From positions 1 to 50,580 of the forward strand of contig JAJDVM010000309.1 of assembly GCA_022826125.1 (NCBI GenBank): a stretch of DNA of 50,580 bases, in the 5' to 3' direction. Positions within the stretch are counted from its first letter, which is position 1; each line of letters opens with the position of its first letter. The DNA is from Defluviicoccus sp. GTDB lineage: Bacteria > Pseudomonadota > Alphaproteobacteria > MPNO01. Shown in pieces: positions 1-11,493 of the stretch. The position numbers were made by a program, and so were the translations under genes. The notes below the pieces were generated by a model, which did not search any database, was not told the DNA's origin, and worked only from the letters and a program-made list of their open reading frames with translations.

Positions 1-97
1 CACCACGTAGCCGCGAGACGACGCCGAACCGGATGACCGCGACGCCCTCGGCCGATAGATTGCCGCATTCGACGGACACCGCCCCCGGGAGACCTGG

Positions 98-961
98 ATG
101 ACCGAAATACCGCGGCTCAACGGCGTCGTCGCGGCGCTGGAGGCCGGCCGACCGACCTTCACGACCTTCACGACCGCCGATATCCAAGCGGCGATCTCGC
201 TGTCGGCGACGCGCTACGACGGCATCGTGTTCGAGATGGAGCACAACCCGTGGGACATCCGGGCGCTCCGCGATTCGCTGCAATACATGCTGAGCCGCGG
301 CCAGATCGCCTCCTCGGGCTCCGTCGCGCCGGCGGTGACGCCGATGGTGCGCATCCCGCCCAACGGCGGCGAGATGGCGCAATGGCACGCCAAGCAGGCG
401 CTCGATCTCGGCGTCTACGGCGTGGTCTGGCCGCATGTGAGCTCGGTGGACCAGGCCTACAACGCGGTCGCCGCGTGCCGCTATCCGAGGCTGGATTCCG
501 CACCGCTCTACGAGCCGGCGGGCATACGCGGCGACGGCCCGCGCCACGCTGTTCGGTACTGGGGCCTGTCCCAGCAGGACTATTACAGGAAGGCGGATGT
601 CTGGCCGCTCGCGCCGGACGGCGAGATCTTCGTCATCCTGATGATCGAGGACACGGCGGGCATCGAGAGCCTCGCCGACATGCTCGACAACGTGCCCGGG
701 ATCGGCGCCGTGCTGATCGGCGAGGGGGACCTCAGCCAGGAGCTCGGCTTCCCCCGGCAATACGACCATCCCGAGGTGCGCGACGCGATGGCGAAGATCG
801 TCGACACCTGCAGGTCGCGCGACGTCGTCGTCGGCCACCCCCATGTCGACGCGGGGAACGTCGAGCGGGTGCTCGAGGAGGGCTACCGGTTCCTGATGGC
901 CGCCCCGGCGACGAGCTACGCCGGGCTGGACAAGGGGCTCGAGCTCAGCGGCCGGAGTTAG
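98..961 (+). CDS. HpcH/HpaI family aldolase (retro-aldol lyase, pyruvate-type)
   Basis: Probable metal-dependent class II aldolase that cleaves a 4-hydroxy-2-oxo acid to pyruvate plus an aldehyde or keto acid. The 287-residue protein has the family signatures in order: an EMEHN segment with the likely base His49, the substrate-binding Arg85 in MVRIPPN, the metal ligand Glu184 in MIEDTAG and the second ligand Asp211 in GEGDLSQELG. The gene lies 11 bases before a LigJ-type 4-oxalomesaconate hydratase, so it may perform the next step, cleavage of 4-carboxy-4-hydroxy-2-oxoadipate to pyruvate and oxaloacetate, normally done by the unrelated LigK/RraA-type aldolase. That substrate is inferred; 2,4-dihydroxyhept-2-ene-1,7-dioate or a related compound is the alternative. 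Confidence 0.85.
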   Translation: MTEIPRLNGVVAALEAGRPTFTTFTTADIQAAISLSATRYDGIVFEMEHNPWDIRALRDSLQYMLSRGQIASSGSVAPAVTPMVRIPPNGGEMAQWHAKQALDLGVYGVVWPHVSSVDQAYNAVAACRYPRLDSAPLYEPAGIRGDGPRHAVRYWGLSQQDYYRKADVWPLAPDGEIFVILMIEDTAGIESLADMLDNVPGIGAVLIGEGDLSQELGFPRQYDHPEVRDAMAKIVDTCRSRDVVVGHPHVDAGNVERVLEEGYRFLMAAPATSYAGLDKGLELSGRS

Positions 962-972
962 AAGGAAAGATC

Positions 973-1980
973 ATGATCATCGATTGCCACGGGCATTACA
1001 CCACCGCGCCGACCGCGCTCCGGGACTACCGGGCCGCCCAGGTCGAGGGGCTCAAGGAACCGGGTTACGAGCCGCTTCCCGCGGACCTTGGCATCTCCGA
1101 CGACGAGATCCGCGAAAGCCTCGAAGGCGCGCAGCTCAAGCTGCAACGGGAACGGGGGACCGACCTTACCGTCTTCTCGCCCCGAGCAGCGGGGATGGCG
1201 CACCAAGACGGCAACGAGCCGGCCAACCGGTACTGGTCCGAGATCTGCAACGACATGATCCACCGGGCGGTGACGCTCTATCCCGACAACTTCGTCGGCG
1301 TCTGCCAGTTGCCGCAGGTGCCGGGCGTCAAGCCGGACAACTGCATCCCGGAACTCGTCCGCTGCGTCGAGGAGCTCGGCTTCATCGGCTGCAACCTGAA
1401 CCCCGACCCGACGGGCGGCTACTGGACCGACCCGCCCTTGTTCGACCGCTGGTGGTATCCGCTCTACGAGAAGATGTGCGAGCTCGACGTGCCGGCGATG
1501 ATCCACGTGTCGTCGTCCTGCAACCCGCATTTCCACTTCACCGGCGCGCATTACATCAACGGCGACACTGCGGCCTTCATGCAGCTGCTGACCTCGGACC
1601 TGTTCGCGGACTTCCCGACGCTCAAATTCATCATCCCGCACGGCGGCGGGGCGGCGCCGTTCCACTGGGGGCGCTATCGCGGGCTGGCTCAGGACATGGG
1701 CCGCCCGCCGCTCGACGAGCTGCTGCTAGACAACGTCTATTTCGATACCTGCGTCTACCACCAGCCGGGCATCGATCTGCTGACCAAGGTGATCCCGGCG
1801 AAGAACATCCTGTTCGCGTCGGAGATGGTGGGCGCGGTGCGCGGCATCGATCCCGAGACCGGTTTCCCGTTCGACGACACCAAGCGCTATATCGACGCGG
1901 CCGAAGGACTCGGCGCGGAAGAGCGGAAGATGATCTTCGAGGACAACGTCCGGCGCGTCTTTCCGCGGCTCGAGCACTGA
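973..1980 (+). CDS. ligJ: 4-oxalomesaconate hydratase (LigJ-type amidohydrolase)
   Basis: Amidohydrolase-superfamily enzyme that hydrates 4-oxalomesaconate to 4-carboxy-4-hydroxy-2-oxoadipate in the protocatechuate 4,5-cleavage (and gallate) pathway, in the cytoplasm. The 335-residue product matches LigJ from end to end as I remember it: MIIDCHGHYT at the start (His6, His8), PAMIHVS with His178, IIPHGGGA with His223 and ILFASEMVGAVRGIDP with Glu284. His6, His8, His178 and Glu284 correspond to the zinc ligands of the family. The open frame continues upstream to 250 but ATG 973, preceded by GAAGGAAAG, gives the family length. It follows the aldolase gene and precedes a TRAP transporter, consistent with uptake and catabolism of an aromatic-derived acid. 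No ring-cleavage dioxygenase gene lies in the window. Confidence 0.85.
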   Translation: MIIDCHGHYTTAPTALRDYRAAQVEGLKEPGYEPLPADLGISDDEIRESLEGAQLKLQRERGTDLTVFSPRAAGMAHQDGNEPANRYWSEICNDMIHRAVTLYPDNFVGVCQLPQVPGVKPDNCIPELVRCVEELGFIGCNLNPDPTGGYWTDPPLFDRWWYPLYEKMCELDVPAMIHVSSSCNPHFHFTGAHYINGDTAAFMQLLTSDLFADFPTLKFIIPHGGGAAPFHWGRYRGLAQDMGRPPLDELLLDNVYFDTCVYHQPGIDLLTKVIPAKNILFASEMVGAVRGIDPETGFPFDDTKRYIDAAEGLGAEERKMIFEDNVRRVFPRLEH

Positions 1981-2068
1981 ACCGCCGTTCGACTCGCTCG
2001 ATTCAGGCGATTAGTGTTCGGGTAGACCAACCGAAAGAATGCTTCTCGGAGAAAGGGAGGGTTTTTCC

Positions 2069-3136
2069 GTGTTCCATCGTTCGCTCGCCGTTATGGCCGC
2101 CATCGGCCTCGTCCCCGCCGCGCTGGCGCCCGCCTCGGCGCAGACCCTGGACATCACCGTCGTCGGGGCCCCGCCGCCCGCCGTCACCTTCGTCGGCACC
2201 TTCAAGGACAAGGTCGTGCCGGCCATCGACAAGCGCCTCGCCGAGAGCGGCAAGGGGTTCAACATCAAGTGGACCCACGCCTATGCCTTCACCCTCGCCA
2301 AGTTCAACGAGGTTTTCGAGACGGTCGAGGAAGGAATCGCCGGCGCCGGGCTGATCCTCAAGAACTTCGAGCCGTCGAACCTGCCGCTCGAGGCCTACGC
2401 CGTTCACATGCCCTTCTCCGGCATCACGCGCGAGCAGATCGCGTCCATCGACGCCAAGCTGCGCGAGACGGTTCCCGAGCTCAACCAGGCCTACGAGAAG
2501 CACAACCAGCTGTTCATCACCAGCGGCGTGAACGATTCGATGCACCTGTTCACCAAGTTCCCGGTGACCAGGGTCGAGGATCTCAAGAACCGCAAGCTGG
2601 GGTCGAGCGGGACCTTCGCGCAGTGGCTCCGCGGCACCGGCGCGGTCACCGTCGATTCCTCGATGAACCAGTCCTACACCAACATCAAGAACGGGGTGTA
2701 CGAGGGGTATCCGATCGGGGTCATCCTGAGCTTCGTCTACAAGACCTATTCCGCCGCGCCCTACTTCACCCGGGTCGATTTCGGCCCCACGATCACCTCG
2801 GGCATCACCTTCAACACCGATGTCTGGAAGAAGATCCCGGCGCACGCCCGGCAGATCATCCGCGAGGAATCCGCCAAATGGGTGAGCTACCAGAACGCGC
2901 TCGACGCCAAGAAGCGGACGAAGTTCCTCGCCATCATGAAGAAGAAGGGCGTCAAGTTCTCCGAACTGTCGGCGGCGGAGCGCAAGAAGTGGGCCTCCAC
3001 CATGCCCAACATCGCCCAGGAGTGGGCCCGGAGGCTCGACAAGCGCGGCCACCCGGGCACCCGGCTGATGAAAGCCTATATGGATGAGTTGCGCGCCCGG
3101 AAGATCGAGGTCGCGCGTCACTGGGACCGCAACTAG
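2069..3136 (+). CDS. TRAP transporter substrate-binding protein (DctP family)
   Basis: Periplasmic solute receptor of a TRAP transporter. I chose the GTG at 2069 because AAGGGAGG lies 8 bases upstream; an ATG at 2039 in the same frame would place ten extra residues before the signal peptide and lacks such a site. The 355-residue product starts with a short basic end, a hydrophobic stretch and a likely cleavage after ASA near residue 24. The body is DctP-like, with the typical TKFPVTRVEDLKNRKLGSS segment that precedes ligand contact. It is followed after 42 bases by the fused permease gene. The ligand is not visible; the LigJ and aldolase genes upstream suggest an aromatic breakdown product, a keto acid or a dicarboxylate. 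Confidence 0.85.
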   Translation: MFHRSLAVMAAIGLVPAALAPASAQTLDITVVGAPPPAVTFVGTFKDKVVPAIDKRLAESGKGFNIKWTHAYAFTLAKFNEVFETVEEGIAGAGLILKNFEPSNLPLEAYAVHMPFSGITREQIASIDAKLRETVPELNQAYEKHNQLFITSGVNDSMHLFTKFPVTRVEDLKNRKLGSSGTFAQWLRGTGAVTVDSSMNQSYTNIKNGVYEGYPIGVILSFVYKTYSAAPYFTRVDFGPTITSGITFNTDVWKKIPAHARQIIREESAKWVSYQNALDAKKRTKFLAIMKKKGVKFSELSAAERKKWASTMPNIAQEWARRLDKRGHPGTRLMKAYMDELRARKIEVARHWDRN

Positions 3137-3178
3137 CCCGGCCGTTCCCGCCCGGACCCCGGCGCGGGGACGCGCCCG

Positions 3179-5134
3179 ATGGCGAGCAGCGGCGGCCCGG
3201 CCGAAAGCGGCGAGCCGCGCCCCCCGTGGGTGCGCGGCCTGGACGGGCTGATATCTGTCCTCAACGCGGGCGGCAGCGTCTGGATCTTCTGCATCATGAT
3301 GCTGCTCTGCGCCGACGTCTTCGGCAGGGCGGCGTTCAACGCGCCGATCGACGGCGTGCCGCTGCTGGTGGCGCTGTCGATCGTGGTGATCGTCTTCCTC
3401 CAGCTGCCCGCCGCGATCCGGGCGGACCGGCTGACGCGGTCGGACGCTCTGCTGTCGCGCCTGCTCGACCGTCGGCCGTCGGTCGGGCTCAGCCTTCGCG
3501 CGCTCTATGACGGGCTCGGCGTCCTCGTCATGGGCGCGGTGGTGCTCTACACCATGCCCACCTTCGTGAAGGTGTGGGAACGCGGCACATACGAAGGGCT
3601 GGAGGGCGACTTCGCGTTGCCGTCCTGGCCGTTCAAGCTGCTGATCCTGGTGGGCGCGACGCTTTGCGGGGTGGAATTCCTGCGCGCGATGGCTCGCGGC
3701 GGGCGGTCCCTCGCGGGACTGGCCCGGGACGGGAGTCTGGACGTCCGCCGTATCGTCACGCTGAGCGCGGCGATCGCGGTCGCGGTGGCGGCGATCTACG
3801 CCGTCGCGGCGGGCGAGGTGTTGAGCAAGCCCGCGATCGGCGTCTTCTCCATCCTGTTCGTGCTCGTCTTCGTCTATGTCGGGGTGCATGTCGGCGTCGC
3901 CCTCTCGCTGATCTCCTTCGTCTGCGTCTGGGGCGTGCGCGGGGACATCGGCATCGCGGGCAAGCTGCTGGCGCTCTCGCTCGGCGAAAGCATGCAGGCC
4001 TACGAGTTCGGGGTGATTCCGCTCTTCGTGCTGATGGGCCTGCTGGTCAGCATCTCGGGTATCGGGCGCGATACCTACGATGTCGCCAACCACCTGTTCC
4101 GCAAGGTGAAAGGCGGGCTGGGAACCGCGACCGTCGGCGCCAACGCCGTGTTCGCCGCCGTGACGGGCACGACCATCGCGTCGGCCTCGGTCTTTACCCG
4201 CGTCGCGGTGCCGGAGATGCTGCGGCTCGGCTATCGCCCGCGTTTTTCGGTCGGCGTCGTGGCGGGATCCTCGGTGCTCGGCATGCTGATCCCGCCGAGC
4301 CTGCTGCTGATCATCTTCGGCATCCTGTCCGAGACCTCGATCGGCGACCTGTTCATCGCGGGCATCATTCCGGGGATCGTGCTCTCGGTAGCCTATTGCG
4401 TGCTGATTTGGATCATGGCGCGGCGCTTCCCGGAAAAGGTCGGGACGGAGGAAGCGCTCAACACCGTTCGCCCGGCGCAGATGACGAGCCTCCAGGCGGC
4501 GGTCAAGAGCGCGCCCATCGTGCTGCTGATCGCGCTCGTCCTGGGCGGCATCTACGGCGGGCTGTTCACCGCCACCGAAGCCGGCGGGGTCGGCGCGCTG
4601 GGCGCGCTGGTGCTGACCTACTTCAAGCGCGAGCTCACCCGGGCCAATCTCTGGCAGGCCCTGACCGAGACCGGGCACGTCACCGCCTCGATCTGTTTCC
4701 TGCTGGTCTCCGCGCACATCTATTCGCGGATGATCACGCTGACCGGCATCCCCAACATCATGGAGCATTACGTCGAGGCGTCCGGTCTGGGGCTCCCCGG
4801 GCTGCTGGCGATCTATATCGTCGCGATCGTCCTGATGGGGACGATCCTGGATGCCGGCTCGATCATGCTGATCACCGTGCCGCTCGCGATCCCGGCGCTG
4901 GCGCCGTTCGGGGTCGACCTGATCTGGTTCGGGATCGTCACCATCATCGCGGTCGAGATCGGGCTGCTCACCCCGCCTCTCGGCCTCGCTTGCTTCGTGA
5001 TCCACAACAACCTCGCGGATGAGCGAATACGGATCGACGACGTGTTCTGGGGCGCCGCGCCGTTCGCGCTCACGATGCTGGTGGTGCTGCTTCTGGTGGT
5101 CGCGTTTCCGGAACTCGCGACCGTCCTGGTCTGA
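3179..5134 (+). CDS. TRAP transporter permease, fused DctQ-DctM
   Basis: Inner-membrane part of the sodium-driven TRAP importer served by the preceding binding protein. The 651-residue protein combines both membrane subunits: about residues 15-190 form the small DctQ part (four hydrophobic helices, with a CADVFGR segment typical of DctQ), and residues from about 195 onward form the large DctM part with many helices and the family segments ASVFTRVAVPEML, GSSVLGMLIPPSLLL and EIGLLTPPLGL. Natural DctQM fusions are well known. The gene ends 9 bases from the stop codon of the convergent MarR-type regulator. Confidence 0.88.
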   Translation: MASSGGPAESGEPRPPWVRGLDGLISVLNAGGSVWIFCIMMLLCADVFGRAAFNAPIDGVPLLVALSIVVIVFLQLPAAIRADRLTRSDALLSRLLDRRPSVGLSLRALYDGLGVLVMGAVVLYTMPTFVKVWERGTYEGLEGDFALPSWPFKLLILVGATLCGVEFLRAMARGGRSLAGLARDGSLDVRRIVTLSAAIAVAVAAIYAVAAGEVLSKPAIGVFSILFVLVFVYVGVHVGVALSLISFVCVWGVRGDIGIAGKLLALSLGESMQAYEFGVIPLFVLMGLLVSISGIGRDTYDVANHLFRKVKGGLGTATVGANAVFAAVTGTTIASASVFTRVAVPEMLRLGYRPRFSVGVVAGSSVLGMLIPPSLLLIIFGILSETSIGDLFIAGIIPGIVLSVAYCVLIWIMARRFPEKVGTEEALNTVRPAQMTSLQAAVKSAPIVLLIALVLGGIYGGLFTATEAGGVGALGALVLTYFKRELTRANLWQALTETGHVTASICFLLVSAHIYSRMITLTGIPNIMEHYVEASGLGLPGLLAIYIVAIVLMGTILDAGSIMLITVPLAIPALAPFGVDLIWFGIVTIIAVEIGLLTPPLGLACFVIHNNLADERIRIDDVFWGAAPFALTMLVVLLLVVAFPELATVLV

Positions 5135-5143
5135 CCGCCGGGT

Positions 5144-5710
5144 TCAGGCGGTTACGGCGGATTCGAACTCGACGCAGATCTTGACGGTTTCGCCGGCCGG
5201 GATCGGCTCGTCGGTCAGCGCGCAGTGGCAGGATTCGGCGTCCTCGTTCCTCGGGCAGAAATGGACGCAGTCGAGGCACGGCCCGAATTCCGGCATCCCC
5301 TTTTCCGTCTGCACCGCGCGGACGAGGCCGTCGAGACCGTCGGCAAGCCGGGACTGCGCCTCGCAATCGAGCGCGTCCGCCGCCCGCAGCACCAGACACA
5401 GCGGATCGTTCTCGATCAGCGCCTGTCCGGTTTCGGTGAGATCGACGGTCAGCGCCCGGCGGTCGGCGTCGCATCTCTGCCGGCGGACATAGCCCTTGGC
5501 CTCGAGTGCGATGAGCGTCTGGGAGACGGTCCCGCGCGTCGTGCCGAGATAGCGCGCGATCGCGCCCGGCGAGCGGGAGTAGCGGTTGGCGCGGGCGATG
5601 AAGCGGAGCGCCTCCCACTGGGCGGGGTTCAGGCCGGAGGCGTATTGCAGCCCATGGGCCATTCTTCCCAGCCGGTCGACGAGCTCGGCTATGCGGGCGC
5701 ATTCCGACAT
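5144..5710 (-). CDS. MarR-family transcriptional regulator with C-terminal cysteine cluster
   Basis: Winged-helix dimeric repressor or sensor of the MarR family, 188 residues. The DNA-binding part spans about residues 28-100, with the recognition-helix region LGTTRGTVSQTLIALEAKG and the wing around RRQRCDADRRALTVDLT. After the dimerisation helices comes a tail with Cys145, Cys148, Cys152, Cys161, Cys163 and Cys179, spaced like a metal or iron-sulfur site; a further Cys80 lies near the wing. Such a tail is absent from standard MarR proteins of about 140-150 residues. The gene is convergent with the LigJ/TRAP operon and divergent from rpoH, so it could control either. A TTAG-AACC-CTAA inverted repeat lies just before its start. 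Confidence 0.8.
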   Translation of the reverse strand: MSECARIAELVDRLGRMAHGLQYASGLNPAQWEALRFIARANRYSRSPGAIARYLGTTRGTVSQTLIALEAKGYVRRQRCDADRRALTVDLTETGQALIENDPLCLVLRAADALDCEAQSRLADGLDGLVRAVQTEKGMPEFGPCLDCVHFCPRNEDAESCHCALTDEPIPAGETVKICVEFESAVTA

Positions 5711-5720
5711 CCCGACTTAC

Positions 5721-5732
5721 TTAGAACCCTAA
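5721..5732. promoter_or_regulatory. Candidate autoregulatory operator before the MarR gene
   Basis: TTAGAACCCTAA, a 4-4-4 inverted repeat, sits 10 bases upstream of the MarR ATG at 5710, where a bound dimer would block expression. MarR-type proteins bind such short dyads at their own promoters. No footprint is available, and the arms are short, so this could be chance. Confidence 0.3.
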
Positions 5733-5793
5733 CGACCGTTCGGCCACCCCGCGGCAACAAAATTTCTTCCGGTCGCGGCCGGTCATAATATTG

Positions 5794-5806
5794 TTTCGAC
5801 TCGATA
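5794..5806. promoter_or_regulatory. Palindromic operator candidate, upstream copy (rpoH/MarR gap)
   Basis: TTTCGACTCGATA differs by one base from the perfect palindrome TATCGA-C-TCGATA found 47 bases downstream. It lies just upstream of the -35 element proposed for rpoH. The paired copies suggest a dimeric regulator binding on both sides of the promoter; the divergent MarR protein is the obvious candidate, by inference only. Confidence 0.4.
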
Positions 5807-5812
5807 TTGTTG

Positions 5813-5841
5813 TTGAATCACTCGACAGGACCCGCTATCTT
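5813..5841 (+). promoter_or_regulatory. Promoter of rpoH
   Basis: TTGAAT (5813-5818), a 17-base spacer, then TATCTT (5836-5841). This is a good vegetative-type promoter. The sequence around the -10, CTATCTT, also resembles alphaproteobacterial heat-shock promoters, so partial autoregulation by RpoH is possible. Predicted transcription start is near 5848, leaving a leader of about 60 bases. Confidence 0.5.
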
Positions 5842-5853
5842 ATCGACTCGATA
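5841..5853. promoter_or_regulatory. Palindromic operator candidate over the rpoH transcription start
   Basis: TATCGACTCGATA is a perfect 6-1-6 palindrome that begins at the last base of the proposed -10 and covers the expected start of transcription. A protein bound here would be expected to repress rpoH. It shares 12 of 13 bases with the copy at 5794-5806. Confidence 0.42.
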
Positions 5854-5907
5854 CCAAATTACCGCGCCCGTCGGCCCGCCGACGGCGCAGGACCTGGGAA
5901 GAGCGCA

Positions 5908-6786
5908 ATGGCACAGGGGTCGACTTCCTATCCCGATCGCGGCGACCGCCGGTACATCTCGACGGTCATGGACGCGCCTATTCTGGAGCGCGAGTACGAG
6001 GCCGATCTCGCCCGGCGCTGGCGCGAAAAGGGCGACGAGGGCGCGCTCGGCGAGCTGATTACCGCGCATATCCGCCTCGTGGTCCGGATCGCATCGAAGT
6101 TCCGCGGCTACGGCCTGCCGGTCGGCGACCTGATCCAGGAAGGCAATGTGGGCCTGCTGGAGGCGGCCAACCGCTTTGACGTCGAGCGCCAGGTGCGGTT
6201 CTCGACCTACGCGACGTGGTGGATCCTGGCGGCCATCCAGGAATATGTCGTCCGCAACGCCTCGATCGTCCGGATCGGCACGACGCCGGCGCAGAAGAGC
6301 CTCTTCTTCAACCTCAGGCGGCTGCGCGCCCAGCTTACCGACAACTCCCGCCCGACCATGTCGGACGAGGAGCGCGAGCGGATCGCGCGCGAGCTCGGCG
6401 TATCCTCGGCCGCCGTCGAGCGGATGGAGGCGCATCTCTCCCACCCCGACCGGTCGCTCAACGCCAGCATTTCGGGCGAGGACGGCGACGAGATGCAGGA
6501 CTTCCTGGCCGACGACAGTCCGACGCCGGAGGACATCGTCCGCGAACGGCACGACTTCGCCGCCCGCGCGGCCTGGCTGCGCGAGGCGATGGAGGACCTG
6601 ACGCCGCGCGAGCAGCAGGTGATTTCCCGCCGGTTCCTAGGCGAGGGCAAGAGCACGCTCGCCGAGATCGGCGAGACTTTCGGCGTCACCAAGGAGCGCA
6701 TCCGCCAGATCGAGGGCAAGGCGCTCGCCAAGCTGCGGACGATCCTTTCCGACCGCAACGACCTCCAGGACCTGAAGCTCAACTGA
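5908..6786 (+). CDS. rpoH: RNA polymerase sigma-32 factor RpoH
   Basis: Heat-shock sigma factor that directs RNA polymerase to chaperone and protease genes. The 292-residue protein from ATG 5908 has the usual length and start; the open frame runs further upstream to 5791 without family similarity. Region 2 is clear (DLIQEGNVGLLEAANRFD, then FSTYATWWILAAIQEYV), the RpoH box is present as QKSLFFNLRR, and region 4 contains the helix-turn-helix around LAEIGETFGVTKERIRQIE. It stands alone downstream of a promoter flanked by palindromes and divergent from the MarR gene. The hemB gene begins 92 bases later with its own likely promoter. Confidence 0.95.
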   Translation: MAQGSTSYPDRGDRRYISTVMDAPILEREYEADLARRWREKGDEGALGELITAHIRLVVRIASKFRGYGLPVGDLIQEGNVGLLEAANRFDVERQVRFSTYATWWILAAIQEYVVRNASIVRIGTTPAQKSLFFNLRRLRAQLTDNSRPTMSDEERERIARELGVSSAAVERMEAHLSHPDRSLNASISGEDGDEMQDFLADDSPTPEDIVRERHDFAARAAWLREAMEDLTPREQQVISRRFLGEGKSTLAEIGETFGVTKERIRQIEGKALAKLRTILSDRNDLQDLKLN

Positions 6787-6821
6787 CCGGCGGGGGGCCT
6801 GCCGTCCCTGGAACCGCGTTG

Positions 6822-10269
<3,448 letters not shown>

Positions 10270-10273
<4 letters not shown>

Positions 10274-11493
10274 TGGTCATCTTCGACGATGTGGAGGCGG
10301 CCGCCGCGACAATCGCGGACAGGGTGATCGAAACGCCGACGGTCTACTCTCCGAAGCTGTCGGAGATGCTGGGAACGCATATCCGCCTCAAGCTGGAGAA
10401 CCTGCATTACACCGCCTCCTTCAAGGAGCGCGGGGCCCTCAATTGCCTGCTGGGCTTGACGGAGTCGGAGCGGCTTGCCGGGGTGATCGCGATGTCCGCG
10501 GGCAACCACGCGCAGGCGGTCGCCCGCCACGCGCAGGCGCTCGGCATCGCGGCGACGATCGTGATGCCGAGGAACACCCCGTTCCAGAAGGTCGCCAACA
10601 CCGAGGCGCTGGGCGCCGCGGTCGCGCTGGAGGGAAACGACCTCGCGGAAGCCGCGGTCTTCGCCGATGCGGAGGCGCGGACCCGGGGACTCGCCCTGAT
10701 CCACCCCTATGAGGATGCCCGGGTGATCGCGGGTCAGGGCACCGTCGCGCTGGAAATGCTGAAGGCCGCACCCGACCTCGACACGCTCATCGTTCCGGTC
10801 GGCGGCGGGGGGCTCATCGCCGGGTGCATCGTCGCGGCGAGGGAGCTCTATCCCGGGATCGAGATCGTCGGAGTCCAGGCGGCCCGCTGCCCGGCGATGC
10901 TGGCGGCGCTGGGCGGAACCGCGGTCGAGCCCCGCGCCGACACCCTGGCCGAGGGGATCGCGGTCAAGCGTCCCGGACAAACGACCCGAGCCATCATCGC
11001 CGCCTCGGGCACGGAGATCGTGCTGGCCGGGGAAGGCGAGATCGAAAGCGCGATCATGCTTATGGCGGAGGTCGAGAAGCTGGTCGTGGAGGGCGCGGGG
11101 GCCGCCGCGCTGGCCGCGATCCTGGCCCATCCGGAACGGTTCCGCGGGCGCCGCGTGGGAGCCATCGTCTCGGGCGGCAACATCGACCCGCGCCTCCTGG
11201 CGGGCGTGCTGATGCGCGGGCTGGTCCGGCTCGGCCGGCTGGTCCGCCTCAGGGCGGCGATCGACGACTTGCCGGGCAGGCTGGCCCAGCTCACCCGGAC
11301 GGTCGGCCGCCTCGGCGGCGACATCGTCGAGGTCGAGCACCGGCGATGGTTTCACGACGTGCCCGCGCGCAAGACGCTGATCGATCTGCTGGTGGAGGTG
11401 CGCAGCCCGGAAGAAGCGGGGGCGCTGGTCGACGGGCTGACGGCGGAAGGCTACGAAGTCAGTCGGCTGGGGACGACGTCGCGGACGCGTTGA
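10270..11493 (+). CDS. ilvA: Threonine ammonia-lyase (PLP dependent, with ACT domain)
   Basis: Deaminates threonine to 2-oxobutanoate. The 407-residue enzyme has the PLP lysine Lys52 in TASFKERGALN, the NHAQAVA segment, the glycine-rich phosphate loop PVGGGGLIAG and a C-terminal ACT domain of about 75 residues after the RRLAR-like linker around 325. This single-ACT architecture is the short form, used either for isoleucine synthesis or, as in TdcB relatives, for catabolism; the symbol ilvA is therefore tentative. It overlaps the acylase gene start-to-stop (ATGA). Its 3' end overlaps the convergent flavin reductase gene by 35 bases. Confidence 0.85.

Noticed and set aside
1-97. Possible 3' end of an upstream gene ending at TGA 99-101 (overlapping the aldolase ATG)
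   Set aside because: The 32 readable codons give a proline/threonine-rich peptide without recognisable features; too little sequence to support a call.
2039-2068. ATG 2039 as start of the first TRAP binding protein
   Set aside because: The GTG at 2069 has a strong AAGGGAGG site and starts directly at the signal peptide.
2003-5005. 1000-codon open frame on the minus strand opposite the TRAP genes
   Set aside because: It is the antisense shadow of two clear TRAP genes in GC-rich DNA; its product is arginine/aspartate/histidine-rich with no domain.
5150-5170. Intrinsic terminator between the fused TRAP permease and the MarR gene
   Set aside because: Only a short GC stem is visible within coding sequence and there is no T-run on either strand.
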